Below, one piece after another: positions 48,149-59,193 of a stretch of DNA of 64,000 bases. Within the stretch, counting starts at the first letter, position 1. Each line of letters opens with the position of its first letter. The position numbers and the translations under genes were made by a program. The notes beneath the pieces were generated by a model, which saw nothing but the letters and a program-made list of their open reading frames with translations, ran no database searches and had not been told where the DNA came from. Origin of the DNA: Pseudomonadota bacterium (GTDB taxonomy: Bacteria > Pseudomonadota > Gammaproteobacteria > Burkholderiales > Burkholderiaceae_C); assembly GCA_020161775.1 (NCBI GenBank), contig JAIUOW010000005.1:198691-262690 (forward strand), given 5' to 3'.

Positions 48149-50296
48149 ATGGGCGACACACCCCGGCGCATCCTGCTGGCAGCCGTCAGCATCGTGCTGG
48201 CGGGTTGCCTGGCTGCCATCCTCTATGCACTGTCGCAGCCGTCCATGGGCTTGCGGCTGGTGCCCTACACGGCCGAAGGCGCACAGGTCGCCCGCCACCT
48301 GCGCATTGCGCAAAGCCCCGAAGGCGGACCGCCGGTGGGCGCGCTGGCGGTCCGCCTGCAAAGCGCGCAGGATGCGGTGGACCTGCAGGCCCAGGACCTG
48401 ATCGAGGAGCCTGACTTCATCGACAGCTATGCCGACATGGACGCGTTCTTTGCGCGCCAGACACGGCTGGCCACGCTGATGGCGCAGCCGCAGGTGGTGT
48501 TGCACTGGCAGGCGGCGCCCGGCGCACCCACGCTGGCCTCCACGCTCAGCGTCACACCCCGGCGCGACCCGGCCTCGCTGCCGCTGGTGTTCTGGTTCCA
48601 GCTGTTCGCGGGCGCGGCCAGCCTGCTGATCGGGGCCTGGGTGTTTGCACTTCGTCCCAACGACTGGGGCCCGCGCATGCTGGCGGCCTGCGGGCTGGCG
48701 TTTCCGCTGTCCACCATGACAGCGGCGGTTTACAGCACGCGTGAACTGGCGATCGACGGCACGGTATTCCGCTGGCTGTCCACCGCCAACCACACCGGGG
48801 CGCTGATGTTCGGCTGCGGGTTGATCGCGATCTTCCTGACCCACCCACGCCTGCTCGTGCACCCCCGCTGGCTGCTGCTGCTGCCCCTGGTGTTCGGCGT
48901 CTGGCTGCTGGCCGACGCCTTTCGCTGGGCCGCCGACCAGGACTGGGGCGCGCGCATTCCCATCATGACCGAGATGCTGCTGGCCATTGCGCTGGCCGTG
49001 GTGCAGTGGCGGCGCAGCCGTGGCCAGCCGGCCGAGCGTGCCGCGCTTCGCTGGCTGGCGCTGTCGGCGCTGGTGGGCTGTGGCATGTTCGTGCTGATGG
49101 TGGTGTCTGTGGGGGTGTTTGGCCTGTTTCCGCCGCTGGAACAGGGCTATGCCTTCGGCTTTTTCCTCATCATGTTCTTTGGGCTGGCGCTCGGCGTGGG
49201 CCGCTACCGGCTGTTCGAGCTGGACGAATGGGCCTACCGCGTGCTGCTGTGGGCGGCCGGCGTGGCGCTGGTGGTGGTGATCGACGCCGTGCTGGTGCTG
49301 TGGCTGCGCTGGAATGCCACGCTGTCGCTGGGCACCACGCTGCTGGTGTGCGGCGCGCTCTATTTTCCGGCGCGGCAATGGCTGTGGGGCCGGCTGGTGG
49401 AGCGCGGCAACGCCAGCGTGGACCAGATGCTGCCCGAGCTGGTGCGCATTGCGTTCTCGCCGTCCGCGGCCGAACGCGAACGGCTGTGGGCGGCCGCGCT
49501 GCAGCGGCTGTTCAACCCGCTCAAGAGCACGGCCGATGACGGCCCCGCCCTCACCCGCCCGGCGCTGGCCGACGACGGGCTGGCCCTGCGCCTGCCGGCC
49601 AGCGGCGGCGTGGGCGCGCGCGTGCTGCGCTACCGCGACCACGGCAAACGCCTGTTCTCGGGCCGCGACATGGAATTCACCGCGTCGTTGTGCATGCTGA
49701 TGGACCAGGCCGCCGAGGGCCGCGACGCGCATGAACGCGGCATCCGCGAGGAACGCATGCGCGTGGCGCGCGACATGCATGACGACATCGGCGCCAAACT
49801 GCTGACGCTGCTGCACATTGACGACCCGCAGCGCCAGAAGCCGCTGCTGCGCGAGGCCATGACCCAGCTGCGCAGCATCGTGCGCGGGCTGGCGGGCCAG
49901 GCGCAGCAGTTTGACGACTTCATGGCCGACCTGCGCCATGTGTCCATGGAACGCGCGCAGGCCGCGGGCGTGGCGCTGCACTGGCAGGTTGACCTGGACC
50001 CTGCGCCCGAACTGACCGCCCGCCAGCAATACCAGCTGCGCGCGGCCTTGAATGAGGCACTGAGCAATGCCTTGCGCCATGCGCAGGCGCGCCACGTGCA
50101 CGTGGCCTGGCAGCTGGCCGAAGGCGCCCTCACGGTGACGCTGACCGATGACGGCACCGGCATGCCGGCGGCCCGCACGCCGGGCCTGGGCCTGGACAGC
50201 ATCCGCACCCGCATGCAGGAAATCGGCGGTACCGCCACGTGGGACCAACCCGCGCAGGGCGGCACCTCGGTGCGGCTCGGCTTACCGGTGGCCTGA
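48149..50296 (+). CDS. Membrane sensor histidine kinase (HisKA_3 type), orphan
   Basis: 715 residues. An N-terminal membrane span (about 8-28) is followed by an extracytoplasmic region to ~150. Then come several spans (about 150-430, a 7TM-like block) and a linker. The kinase core has the phospho-acceptor His544 in RVARDMHDDIGAKLLTLLH, N-box ALNEALSNALRHA, and DDGTGMPAARTPGLGLDSI. This is the NarX/DesK-like class. No response-regulator gene is adjacent. Its position after livF suggests sensing of aromatic or uptake status, which is inference. Confidence 0.85.
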   Translation: MGDTPRRILLAAVSIVLAGCLAAILYALSQPSMGLRLVPYTAEGAQVARHLRIAQSPEGGPPVGALAVRLQSAQDAVDLQAQDLIEEPDFIDSYADMDAFFARQTRLATLMAQPQVVLHWQAAPGAPTLASTLSVTPRRDPASLPLVFWFQLFAGAASLLIGAWVFALRPNDWGPRMLAACGLAFPLSTMTAAVYSTRELAIDGTVFRWLSTANHTGALMFGCGLIAIFLTHPRLLVHPRWLLLLPLVFGVWLLADAFRWAADQDWGARIPIMTEMLLAIALAVVQWRRSRGQPAERAALRWLALSALVGCGMFVLMVVSVGVFGLFPPLEQGYAFGFFLIMFFGLALGVGRYRLFELDEWAYRVLLWAAGVALVVVIDAVLVLWLRWNATLSLGTTLLVCGALYFPARQWLWGRLVERGNASVDQMLPELVRIAFSPSAAERERLWAAALQRLFNPLKSTADDGPALTRPALADDGLALRLPASGGVGARVLRYRDHGKRLFSGRDMEFTASLCMLMDQAAEGRDAHERGIREERMRVARDMHDDIGAKLLTLLHIDDPQRQKPLLREAMTQLRSIVRGLAGQAQQFDDFMADLRHVSMERAQAAGVALHWQVDLDPAPELTARQQYQLRAALNEALSNALRHAQARHVHVAWQLAEGALTVTLTDDGTGMPAARTPGLGLDSIRTRMQEIGGTATWDQPAQGGTSVRLGLPVA

Positions 50297-50306
50297 GCGC
50301 GCCGGC

Positions 50307-52372
<2,066 letters not shown>

Positions 52373-52381
52373 CATGGCGGC

Positions 52382-53293
52382 ATGACGACCCGTACCACCG
52401 CCCCCGCCAGATTCCGCCCGCTCAAGGGCACCCGCATCCTGAGCCTGGCGCTCAACCTGCCCGGGCCCGCCGCGCTGATGCGCTGCCGGGCACTGGGCGC
52501 AACCTGCGTCAAGCTGGAGCCGCCCTCGGGCGACCCGATGGGCCACTACAACAAGCAGGCCTACGCGCAGCTGCACGAGGGCGTGAAAGTCACGACATGC
52601 GACCTGAAAACCGAAGCTGGCCAGAAGGTGCTGCACCGCGAACTGGCCAAGGCCGACGTGCTGCTCACCTCGTTCCGGCCTTCGGCGCTGGACAAGCTGC
52701 AGATCGGCTGGAAGAAGCTGCACCGCCTGTACCCCTCGCTCAGCCAGGTGGCCATCGTGGGCGCCGCGGGCGCGCGGGCCGAAGAGCCCGGCCATGACCT
52801 GACCTACCTGGCCGACAACGGCCTGGTCAACGGGCTGGAGCTGCCACCCACGCTGTACGCCGACATGGGCGGCTCGCTGATGGCCAGTGAAGCGGTGCTG
52901 GGGGCCGTGCTCATGCAACGCGAGCGTTATGCCGGCACCGGCGAAGTGCATCCGCGCGGCGTGTTCATCGAGGTGGCACTGGCCGACGCCGCGGGCTACC
53001 TGGCGCTGCCGCGCAGCTGGGGCCTGACCCAGCCCACCGGCGCGGTCGGCGGCGCCCACGCGGGCTACCGCGTGTACCCCTGCAAGGACGGCCGGGTGGC
53101 CGTGGCGGCGCTGGAGCCCCACTTTGCGGCGGCACTGTGCAAGGCGGCGGGGCTGCCCGCCAGCGACATCCGCACCATGCTGGCGCCTGCCACGCGGGAA
53201 GCGATCGCGGCCTTCCTCAAAACCCGCACGCGCAGGCAACTGGACGCGCTGGCCACGGCCCAGGACATCCCGCTGCACACGCTGGCGGCTTAG
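52382..53293 (+). CDS. CaiB/BaiF-type CoA-transferase family protein, short
   Basis: 303 residues, while most family members are near 400. The family fold is seen in LKGTRILSLALNLPGPAALMRCRALGATCVKLEPPSGDPM, and the catalytic aspartate is likely in PGHDLTYLADNGL (near residue 139). The C-terminal part is shorter than usual but keeps FIEVALADAAGYL. It probably moves CoA between carboxylic acids. It follows pobA by 9 bp and may act on an aromatic acid; the substrate is unknown. Confidence 0.78.
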   Translation: MTTRTTAPARFRPLKGTRILSLALNLPGPAALMRCRALGATCVKLEPPSGDPMGHYNKQAYAQLHEGVKVTTCDLKTEAGQKVLHRELAKADVLLTSFRPSALDKLQIGWKKLHRLYPSLSQVAIVGAAGARAEEPGHDLTYLADNGLVNGLELPPTLYADMGGSLMASEAVLGAVLMQRERYAGTGEVHPRGVFIEVALADAAGYLALPRSWGLTQPTGAVGGAHAGYRVYPCKDGRVAVAALEPHFAAALCKAAGLPASDIRTMLAPATREAIAAFLKTRTRRQLDALATAQDIPLHTLAA

Positions 53294-53361
53294 CCGCTGG
53301 CCCGACGTGGCAAAATCGCGTGTTCGACCAATCAGCATCACCCCCAGAACCGGAGTACCCC

Positions 53362-53532
53362 ATGGGCAACAAAATCGTCACCGAAGCCGACCGCAAGCGC
53401 ACCCCTCCCCTGCCGCTGCCCCCCGGCGCCAGCCGTGTAAAACAAGGCACGGGCCAACGCATCAGCCTGGAGCGTGGCACGGCCACCCGCAGCAAGAAGA
53501 ACCCCGGCAAGCGCGCCAAAAAGGGCGGCTGA
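53362..53532 (+). CDS. Small basic protein, 56 aa
   Basis: A highly basic peptide (MGNKIVTEADRKRTPPLPLP, then RVKQGTGQRISLERGTATRSKKNPGKRAKKGG) with a CCGGAG ribosome site. It has no signal peptide or membrane span. The Lys/Arg-rich C-terminus suggests nucleic-acid contact, but no family is known to me. A strong terminator follows directly. Confidence 0.6.
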   Translation: MGNKIVTEADRKRTPPLPLPPGASRVKQGTGQRISLERGTATRSKKNPGKRAKKGG

Positions 53533-53551
53533 GCCCCCGGCAAGCCCGACC

Positions 53552-53604
53552 CAGGGCCTGTTCACGGCGCCAAGAGGCGCGCGTGAACAGGCCCTGTGTT
53601 TTTT
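53552..53604 (+). terminator. Strong intrinsic terminator
   Basis: A 15-bp perfect stem (CAGGGCCTGTTCACG and its complement, 53552-53566 and 53582-53596) around a 15-nt loop is followed by a six-T run. Confidence 0.85.
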
Positions 53605-53710
53605 GGGGGCGCGGAATTTCCTGCATGCAGTGTCGCGCTGGTCTGACAAGGCGGGGCCCACGCGCGCCCTACGCTTTGGGTTTTCCACTTCACATCAACG
53701 GAGAACCACC

Positions 53711-53884
53711 ATGCTGCGCAAACTCATTGCCCTCGGGATCGTCGCCGGCCTGACCAAGAAAGCCTGGGACCGCTACCACGCCAACGGCACAGACAAGCCT
53801 GTGGCCGCAGGCAGCCAACCGCCAGTGCGCCGCAAGGTCAAACCTGCGCCGTCCACAGCCTCCGGTACTGCAGGGCCGCGCTGA
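53711..53884 (+). CDS. Small hypothetical protein, 57 aa
   Basis: MLRKLIALGIVAGLTKKAWDRY begins with a short hydrophobic stretch (about 5-15) that could lie on a membrane. The tail is Pro/Lys/Ser-rich. ATG follows CGGAGAACCACC. No family recognised. It has its own position between a terminator and the DUF2059 gene. Confidence 0.5.
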   Translation: MLRKLIALGIVAGLTKKAWDRYHANGTDKPVAAGSQPPVRRKVKPAPSTASGTAGPR

Positions 53885-53939
53885 AGCAGGCATCGCCGCC
53901 GCGGGCCAGCCCACGGCCGCGGGCCGTTAAGATGCCGCG

Positions 53940-54506
53940 ATGCCCCACAAATTCTTTCTTCCCCTGTGCCTTGCGCTGGCCACGCTCGCCGCCCAGGCAC
54001 AGCCCACGCCTGCCAAGCAGGAACTGATCTCCCGCATCCTCAAGCTGCAGCAACCCGGCATCGAGGCCATGGCGCGCGGCCTGGCGGAGCAGCCGGCGGC
54101 GATCATCCTGGACGGTATGTCTGGCGCACTGTCCACTCGCGTAGCCCCCGAAAAGCGCGAAGCCATTGCCCGCGAAGTACAGGCGGAGGTACGCAAATAC
54201 ACCGATGAAGCCGTGCCCCTGGTGCGCGATCGCGCCATCAAGCTGGCGCCCAGCACCATTGGCGCGGTGTTGAACGACAAGTTCACCGAGGACGAGTTGC
54301 GGCAACTGGTCGCCCTGATCGAATCGCCGGTGTACGGCAAGTTCCAGTCCCTGGGTAACGACATGCAGCGCGCCCTGACCCAGCAGTTGATCGCCGAGAC
54401 CCGCCCGCAGATCGAACCCAAGGTGAAGGCGCTGGAGCAGGCCATTGCGCGGCGGCTGGGGTTGACTGGCACCGCGCAAACGCCGCAGCGCGCCCCCGCG
54501 AAATAA
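53940..54506 (+). CDS. DUF2059 family secreted protein
   Basis: 188 residues. A signal peptide (about 1-20, ending AAQAQ) is followed by a helical domain: KQELISRILKLQQPGIEAMARGLAEQP, then FTEDELRQLVALIESPVYGKFQSLG, the DUF2059 hallmark. The family is periplasmic and uncharacterised. It is convergent with the radical SAM gene. Confidence 0.82.
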   Translation: MPHKFFLPLCLALATLAAQAQPTPAKQELISRILKLQQPGIEAMARGLAEQPAAIILDGMSGALSTRVAPEKREAIAREVQAEVRKYTDEAVPLVRDRAIKLAPSTIGAVLNDKFTEDELRQLVALIESPVYGKFQSLGNDMQRALTQQLIAETRPQIEPKVKALEQAIARRLGLTGTAQTPQRAPAK

Positions 54507-54540
54507 GCCTTCCGGGCAGCAGCCCGGCCAACACCCGCCG

Positions 54541-56877
54541 TCAGGATTTGTGACGCGGCCCGCCCGGCTTGCGGGCCGTACCCGTCTGGCGCGGCGGCAA
54601 GCCGGTGTGCTGCGTCAGCACGGCGCCTTTCCTGGGTGCGCTTGACCCGGCCGGCGCGGCTGTGGAGTTCTTGCGCCGCGCGCTCTGGTAGCTGCCGTCG
54701 GTCAGGGGCTGCCAGGTGGGGATCAGGTGATGCTTGCCATTGCCGATCAGGTCGGCGCGGCCCATGGCCTTGAGCGCGTCGCGCAGCAGCGGCCAGTTGT
54801 TGGGGTCGTGGTAGCGCAGGAAGGCCTTGTGCAGGCGGCGGCGCTTTTCGCCGCGCACGACGTCCACCGTCTCGGAGTCGTCACGCACGGTACGGCGCAC
54901 CCCCTTGAGCGGGTTGCGCCCCGAGTGGTACATGGCCGTGGCCGTGGCCATGGGGCTGGGGTAGAAGGTCTGCACCTGGTCGGCGCGAAAGCCGTTCTTC
55001 TTGAGCCACAAGGCCAGGTTCATCATGTCGGCGTCGCTGGTGCCCGGATGCGCCGCGATGAAGTACGGAATGAGGAACTGCTTCTTGCCCGCCTCGGCGC
55101 TGAACCTGTCGAACATCTGCTTGAAGCGGTCGTAACTGCCGATCCCGGGCTTCATCATCCTGGTCAGCGGCCCCTGCTCGGTGTGCTCGGGCGCGATCTT
55201 CAGGTAGCCCCCCACGTGGTGCTGCACCAGCTCCTTCACGTATTCGGGGCTTTGCACGGCCAGGTCATAGCGCAGGCCCGATCCGATCAGGATCTTCTTG
55301 ATGCCCTTGAGCCCGCGCGCACGGCGGTAGATCTTGACCAGCGGGCCGTGGTCGGTGTGCAGGTTCTGGCAGATGCCGGGGTACACGCAGCTGGGTTTGC
55401 GGCAGGCGGCCTCGATCTCGGGCGACTTGCAGCCCAGGCGGTACATGTTGGCCGTGGGCCCGCCCAGGTCGCTGATGACGCCGGTGAAGCCCGCCACCTT
55501 GTCGCGGATGTCCTCCACCTCCTTGATGATGGATTCCTCGCTGCGGCTCTGGATGATGCGGCCTTCGTGCTCGGTGATGCTGCAGAAGGTGCAGCCGCCA
55601 AAGCACCCGCGCATGATGTTCACGCTGAAACGGATCATTTCCCACGCGGGGATTTTCGTCGCGCCATCATGGCTGCCGTGTTCGTCGGCATAGGCCGGGT
55701 GCGGGCTGCGCGCATACGGCAGGTCAAACACATGGTCCATCTCGGCCGTGGTGAGCGGGATGGGCGGCGGGTTGATCCACACGTCGCGGGCGGTCACGCC
55801 CTCGCCGTGGGCCTGCACCAGCGCACGGGCATTGCCGGGGTTGGTTTCCAGGTGCAGCACGCGGTTGGCATGGGCGTACAGCACGGGGTCCGACTTGACC
55901 TGTTCGTAGCTGGGCAGGCGGATCACGCTGCGCTCGCGCGGGGGGACCTTGAGCTTGACCTTGGGGTTGGGATGGAAGGTCAGCGGCTGCACTTTGTCAT
56001 TGCGGGCTTGACCCGCAATCCATTGCGGCGCGGAAGAAACGTCCGTGTCCTCCTTGGCACAGGTCTCGCCCTGGGCCTGCGCCTGCTCACTGGTGGTCAG
56101 GTAGGGGTTGACGTGGCTCTCGATGCGGCCCGGCGCGTCCACGCTGGTGCTGTCGATCTCGAACCAGCCCTCGGGCGAGGCGCGGCGAAAGAACGCGGTG
56201 CCGCGCACATCGTCAATCTGCTCCACGGGCTCCTTCGCGGCCAGCCGGTGGGCGATTTCGACAATCGCGCGTTCGGCGTTGCCATACAGCAGCAGGTCGC
56301 ATTTGGCGTCCACCACGATGCTGCGGCGCACCTTGTCGGACCAGTAGTCGTAATGCGCAATGCGGCGCAGGGACCCTTCGATACCGCCCAGCACGATGGG
56401 CACGCCGGGGAACGCCTCGCGGCAGCGCTGGCTGTACACGATGGCGGCACGGTCGGGCCGCTTGCCGCCCACGTCGCCGGGGGTGTAGGCGTCGTCGCTG
56501 CGGATCTTGCGGTCCGCCGTGTAGCGGTTGATCATGGAATCCATGTTGCCGCTGGTCACGCCCCAGAACAGGTTGGGCTTGCCCAGCGCCTTGAACGGCT
56601 CGGCGCTTTGCCAGTCAGGCTGGGCGATGATGCCTACGCGAAAGCCCTGGTCGGCCAGCGTGCGGCCAATGACCGCCATGCCAAAGCTGGGGTGGTCCAC
56701 ATAGGCATCGCCCGTGACGATGATGATGTCGCAGCTGTCCCAGCCCAGCGCGTCCATCTCGGCGCGGCTCATGGGCAGGAATTTCGGCTGGCCAAAGCGG
56801 TGCGCCCAGTACTTGCGGTAGCTGGTGATCGGCTTGGCTGCGCGCGCGAAAAAGGAAACGTCGACGGGGGCGTTCAT
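54541..56877 (-). CDS. ygiQ: YgiQ family radical SAM protein
   Basis: 778 residues, slightly longer than the usual ~730. It has an N-terminal B12-binding-like domain ([18 protein letters not shown]). The radical SAM core has the cluster motif [19 protein letters not shown] and [11 protein letters not shown]. The C-terminal region ends in the Lys/Arg-rich tail. The reaction is unknown. Around residues 285-295 the peptide [11 protein letters not shown] is encoded by a palindromic repeat (55995-56022), a likely insertion that kept the frame. The insert lies before the SAM core, in a variable region. Confidence 0.92.
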   Translation of the reverse strand: MNAPVDVSFFARAAKPITSYRKYWAHRFGQPKFLPMSRAEMDALGWDSCDIIIVTGDAYVDHPSFGMAVIGRTLADQGFRVGIIAQPDWQSAEPFKALGKPNLFWGVTSGNMDSMINRYTADRKIRSDDAYTPGDVGGKRPDRAAIVYSQRCREAFPGVPIVLGGIEGSLRRIAHYDYWSDKVRRSIVVDAKCDLLLYGNAERAIVEIAHRLAAKEPVEQIDDVRGTAFFRRASPEGWFEIDSTSVDAPGRIESHVNPYLTTSEQAQAQGETCAKEDTDVSSAPQWIAGQARNDKVQPLTFHPNPKVKLKVPPRERSVIRLPSYEQVKSDPVLYAHANRVLHLETNPGNARALVQAHGEGVTARDVWINPPPIPLTTAEMDHVFDLPYARSPHPAYADEHGSHDGATKIPAWEMIRFSVNIMRGCFGGCTFCSITEHEGRIIQSRSEESIIKEVEDIRDKVAGFTGVISDLGGPTANMYRLGCKSPEIEAACRKPSCVYPGICQNLHTDHGPLVKIYRRARGLKGIKKILIGSGLRYDLAVQSPEYVKELVQHHVGGYLKIAPEHTEQGPLTRMMKPGIGSYDRFKQMFDRFSAEAGKKQFLIPYFIAAHPGTSDADMMNLALWLKKNGFRADQVQTFYPSPMATATAMYHSGRNPLKGVRRTVRDDSETVDVVRGEKRRRLHKAFLRYHDPNNWPLLRDALKAMGRADLIGNGKHHLIPTWQPLTDGSYQSARRKNSTAAPAGSSAPRKGAVLTQHTGLPPRQTGTARKPGGPRHKS
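55995..56022. repeat. Dispersed palindromic repeat half, inside ygiQ (copy 4)
   Basis: TGTCATTGCGGGCTTGACCC then GCAATCCA is nearly identical to the left part of copy 1 (one base differs). The stem is ATTGCGGG/CCCGCAAT. On the coding strand it gives the peptide [10 protein letters not shown] in frame. Confidence 0.8.
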
Positions 56878-56957
56878 CAGGGGGCTTTAGGGGGAGCCCC
56901 GATTTTAGGTTGTATTCACATGGCCGTGGCGCTGCCGGGTCTTATGGGCAGGCGGCA

Positions 56958-57431
56958 TCAGCCGGGGACGAAATGGCCTTGCCAATGCGAAGACAGCGTG
57001 GGTTCCTGGCCGAGGCCCGGCACCGCCGTCAGCTCACCCGCCGCGTAGCGGCGCAGCCAGTGGGCTGCGGTGCCGGCAAAGCCGTCCATCCAGCCAGACA
57101 GCGCCTCGGCGCTGACCACGGCGGGGTCCACCCGGCCGCACAGCAGCACCTCCTCGCGCACAGGGTCCACCGCCAGCATGGCGCCGCCGGTCTGCTGGCC
57201 GAACAGGTTGCCTTCAAGCAGCCGCCGGTACAGCGGCTCACGGTTGCCGGGGGGTACCGGCCCCAGCACCGCATACACCTGAATGCAATGGGCGGGCTCG
57301 TCAGCCTCCAGGTCAACGGCGACGTCGCCTTCAAACACCAGCCGGGCACAGCCGTGTTCGTCAAACCCCAGCGTAGGCAGGCCGGCCAGCCGGCCGTAAG
57401 CGAGAAGCAGATCCTGGGCGGCGGTGAACAT
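56958..57431 (-). CDS. CesT/Tir-type secretion chaperone-like protein
   Basis: 157 residues. The pattern AAQDLLLAYGRLAGLPTLGFDEHGCARLVFEGDVAVDLEADEP, then YAVLGPVP, LYRRLLEGNLFGQQTGGAMLAVDP and VLLCGRV matches the CesT fold of type III secretion chaperones. No type III secretion gene is in the window, so a general chaperone of an unknown client is possible. The frame extends to 58160, but the fold begins at 57431. No strong ribosome site. Confidence 0.72.
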   Translation of the reverse strand: MFTAAQDLLLAYGRLAGLPTLGFDEHGCARLVFEGDVAVDLEADEPAHCIQVYAVLGPVPPGNREPLYRRLLEGNLFGQQTGGAMLAVDPVREEVLLCGRVDPAVVSAEALSGWMDGFAGTAAHWLRRYAAGELTAVPGLGQEPTLSSHWQGHFVPG

Positions 57432-57621
57432 CGTGGGTTGGCAGCGTGGTTGACGGCTGGCCAGTATCTGCCGGTATGTGTAACGGGGCCAACAGACGGA
57501 AGTCTGGACGGCGATGCATCCATCCTCAGGGTTTGTCCGCATCCGCAACCCGGCGACGGACAGCGGAATGACAGGCTCGGCGCAGACCATGAATGCTCCG
57601 ACACCACAACAGGAGACACCC

Positions 57622-58581
57622 ATGCGTCGAGACACTTTCCTGCGGTCCGTGGCCGCGCTGGCTGCGGCCGGCACCCTGCCCCTGTCCGCGCGGGCCGCGG
57701 CCACCGTCAAGATGATGATTCCCGCCAACCCCGGCGGCGGCTGGGACACCACGGGCCGCGCCCTGGGCCGCGCGCTGCAGGACGGCAAGCTGGCCGATGC
57801 CGTGCAGTACGAAAACAAGGGCGGTGCCGCGGGCGCTTTGGGCCTGGCGCAGTTCGTCAACAGCGCCAAGGGCGACCCCGGCGCCATGATGGTGATGGGC
57901 GCGGTGATGCTGGGCGGCATCATTACCGGCCGCCCGCCGGTCAACCTGACGCAGGCCACGCCGATTGCGCGCCTGACCAGCGAATACAACGTGTTCGTGC
58001 TGCCGCCCAATTCACCGTTCAAGACCATGAAGGACGTGGTGGACCAGCTGAAGAAGGATCCGGCCAGCGTCAAGTGGGGTGGTGGCTCGCGTGGCTCGAC
58101 CGAGCACATTGCGGCCTGCATCCTGGCGCGCAGCGTGGGCGTGGACCCGAAGAAGGTCAACTACATCGCCTTTCGCGGCGGCGGCGAAGCCACGGCGGCC
58201 ATCCTGGGCGGCAATGTCACGGTGGGCGGCAGTGGCTGGAGCGAGTTTGCGGAGTACATCGCCGCGGGCAAGATGCGCGCCGTGGGCGTCACTTCGCAAA
58301 AGCGCCTGCCCGGCGTGGCCGTGCCGACGATGAAGGAACAGGGCTATGACGTGGTCATCGGCAACTGGCGCGGCGTGTATGGCGCGCCCGGCATCAGCGC
58401 GGCGCAGCGCGACGAGCTGACCCGCATGGTGGCGGAAGCCACCCGCACCAAGGCCTGGGCCGAGGCCATGCAGGCCAACAAATGGACGCCCGCGCTCATG
58501 ACGGGCAAGGACTTCGACGAGTTCGTGGACTACGAGTTTTCGTCGCTGCGGGCGATCATTTACCTGGCCGGCATGGCCTGA
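57622..58581 (+). CDS. Bug/TctC family tripartite transporter substrate-binding protein
   Basis: 319 residues. The signal peptide is residues 1-26 (RRDTFLRSVAALAAAGTLPLSARAA). The mature domain has VKMMIPANPGGGWDTTGRALGRALQ and AAGALGLAQFVNS, characteristic of Bug proteins, which are numerous in Burkholderiales. They bind carboxylates or other small ligands in the periplasm. No TctA/B membrane genes are adjacent. AGGAG precedes the ATG. Its 3' end overlaps the convergent MarR gene by 22 bp. Confidence 0.88.
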   Translation: MRRDTFLRSVAALAAAGTLPLSARAAATVKMMIPANPGGGWDTTGRALGRALQDGKLADAVQYENKGGAAGALGLAQFVNSAKGDPGAMMVMGAVMLGGIITGRPPVNLTQATPIARLTSEYNVFVLPPNSPFKTMKDVVDQLKKDPASVKWGGGSRGSTEHIAACILARSVGVDPKKVNYIAFRGGGEATAAILGGNVTVGGSGWSEFAEYIAAGKMRAVGVTSQKRLPGVAVPTMKEQGYDVVIGNWRGVYGAPGISAAQRDELTRMVAEATRTKAWAEAMQANKWTPALMTGKDFDEFVDYEFSSLRAIIYLAGMA

Positions 58582-59021
58582 GCCTGCTCGATCAGCTGCT
58601 CCAGCATCTGTGCCAGCAGCCTGCGCTGCGCCACCGGGAGGCAGCCAAATATCTCCTCGTTGCGCCGGGCGATCAGCGCCATGACCTTCTTCCACAGCCG
58701 CTGGCCGCTGGCGGTGGGCGTGAGCACCACGCCGCGGCCGTCGGTTTCGCTGGCCTGTTTGCGCACCAGGCCGCGGTCCACCAGCGCCTGCGCGGCGCGG
58801 CTGGCCTGGCCCTTGTCCAGGTTGGCGCGCGCGGCCAGGTCCACGATGGACAGCGGCGCAAAGCTGCCGATGGCCGCCAGGCAGCGCGCCTCGCCCGCCC
58901 GCAGGCCAAAGCTGGCGGCGTAGGCGTCGGCGCTGCCCTTGTCGCTCAGCTTGTTGATGCGGTGCAGCCGCCAGGTCAGGTACTGGTCCAGCGGCAGGGG
59001 GTTGCTGGCCTCAGACGGCAT
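58560..59021 (-). CDS. MarR family transcriptional regulator
   Basis: 153 residues. The winged helix-turn-helix lies around residues 40-105 (EARCLAAIGSFAPLSIVDLAARANLDKGQASRAAQALVDRGLVRKQASETDGRGVVLTPT). MarR proteins usually repress catabolic genes until an aromatic ligand binds. It is the last gene of the unit that starts with the FAD monooxygenase and overlaps the DUF2783 gene by 11 bp. The twin palindromes at 60787-60833 on the operon promoter are the likely target. Confidence 0.9.
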   Translation of the reverse strand: MPSEASNPLPLDQYLTWRLHRINKLSDKGSADAYAASFGLRAGEARCLAAIGSFAPLSIVDLAARANLDKGQASRAAQALVDRGLVRKQASETDGRGVVLTPTASGQRLWKKVMALIARRNEEIFGCLPVAQRRLLAQMLEQLIEQAQAMPAR

Positions 59022-59193
59022 GGGCCTGCTCCTGTGCGACGGCGATCAGCGGCAGCACATCCGCCGCACTGGCGCTGCGGGCCATGAGCTGCAGGCACAG
59101 CATGGACAGCATCAGCGCAGCCTTGGCCTCGCCCACGTCGGCCAGCGCATGGCACAGCGCGGTGTAACTCTGGTCCAGTTCGGCGTCGGTCAT
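59011..59193 (-). CDS. DUF2783 family small protein
   Basis: 60 residues (MTDAELDQSYTALCHALADV, then GEAKAALMLSMLCLQLMARS). It is alpha-helical, with no signal peptide. DUF2783 genes typically accompany MhpA-like flavin monooxygenases, as here. It may help the enzyme, but this is not known. It overlaps the monooxygenase stop codon by 4 bp and the MarR start by 11 bp, so the three are coupled. Confidence 0.8.
   Translation of the reverse strand: MTDAELDQSYTALCHALADVGEAKAALMLSMLCLQLMARSASAADVLPLIAVAQEQAHAV

Noticed and set aside
56878-56912. GGGGCT/AGCCCC hairpin before ygiQ considered as a terminator or riboswitch
   Set aside because: Short stem, no T-run in a useful direction and no known aptamer features.
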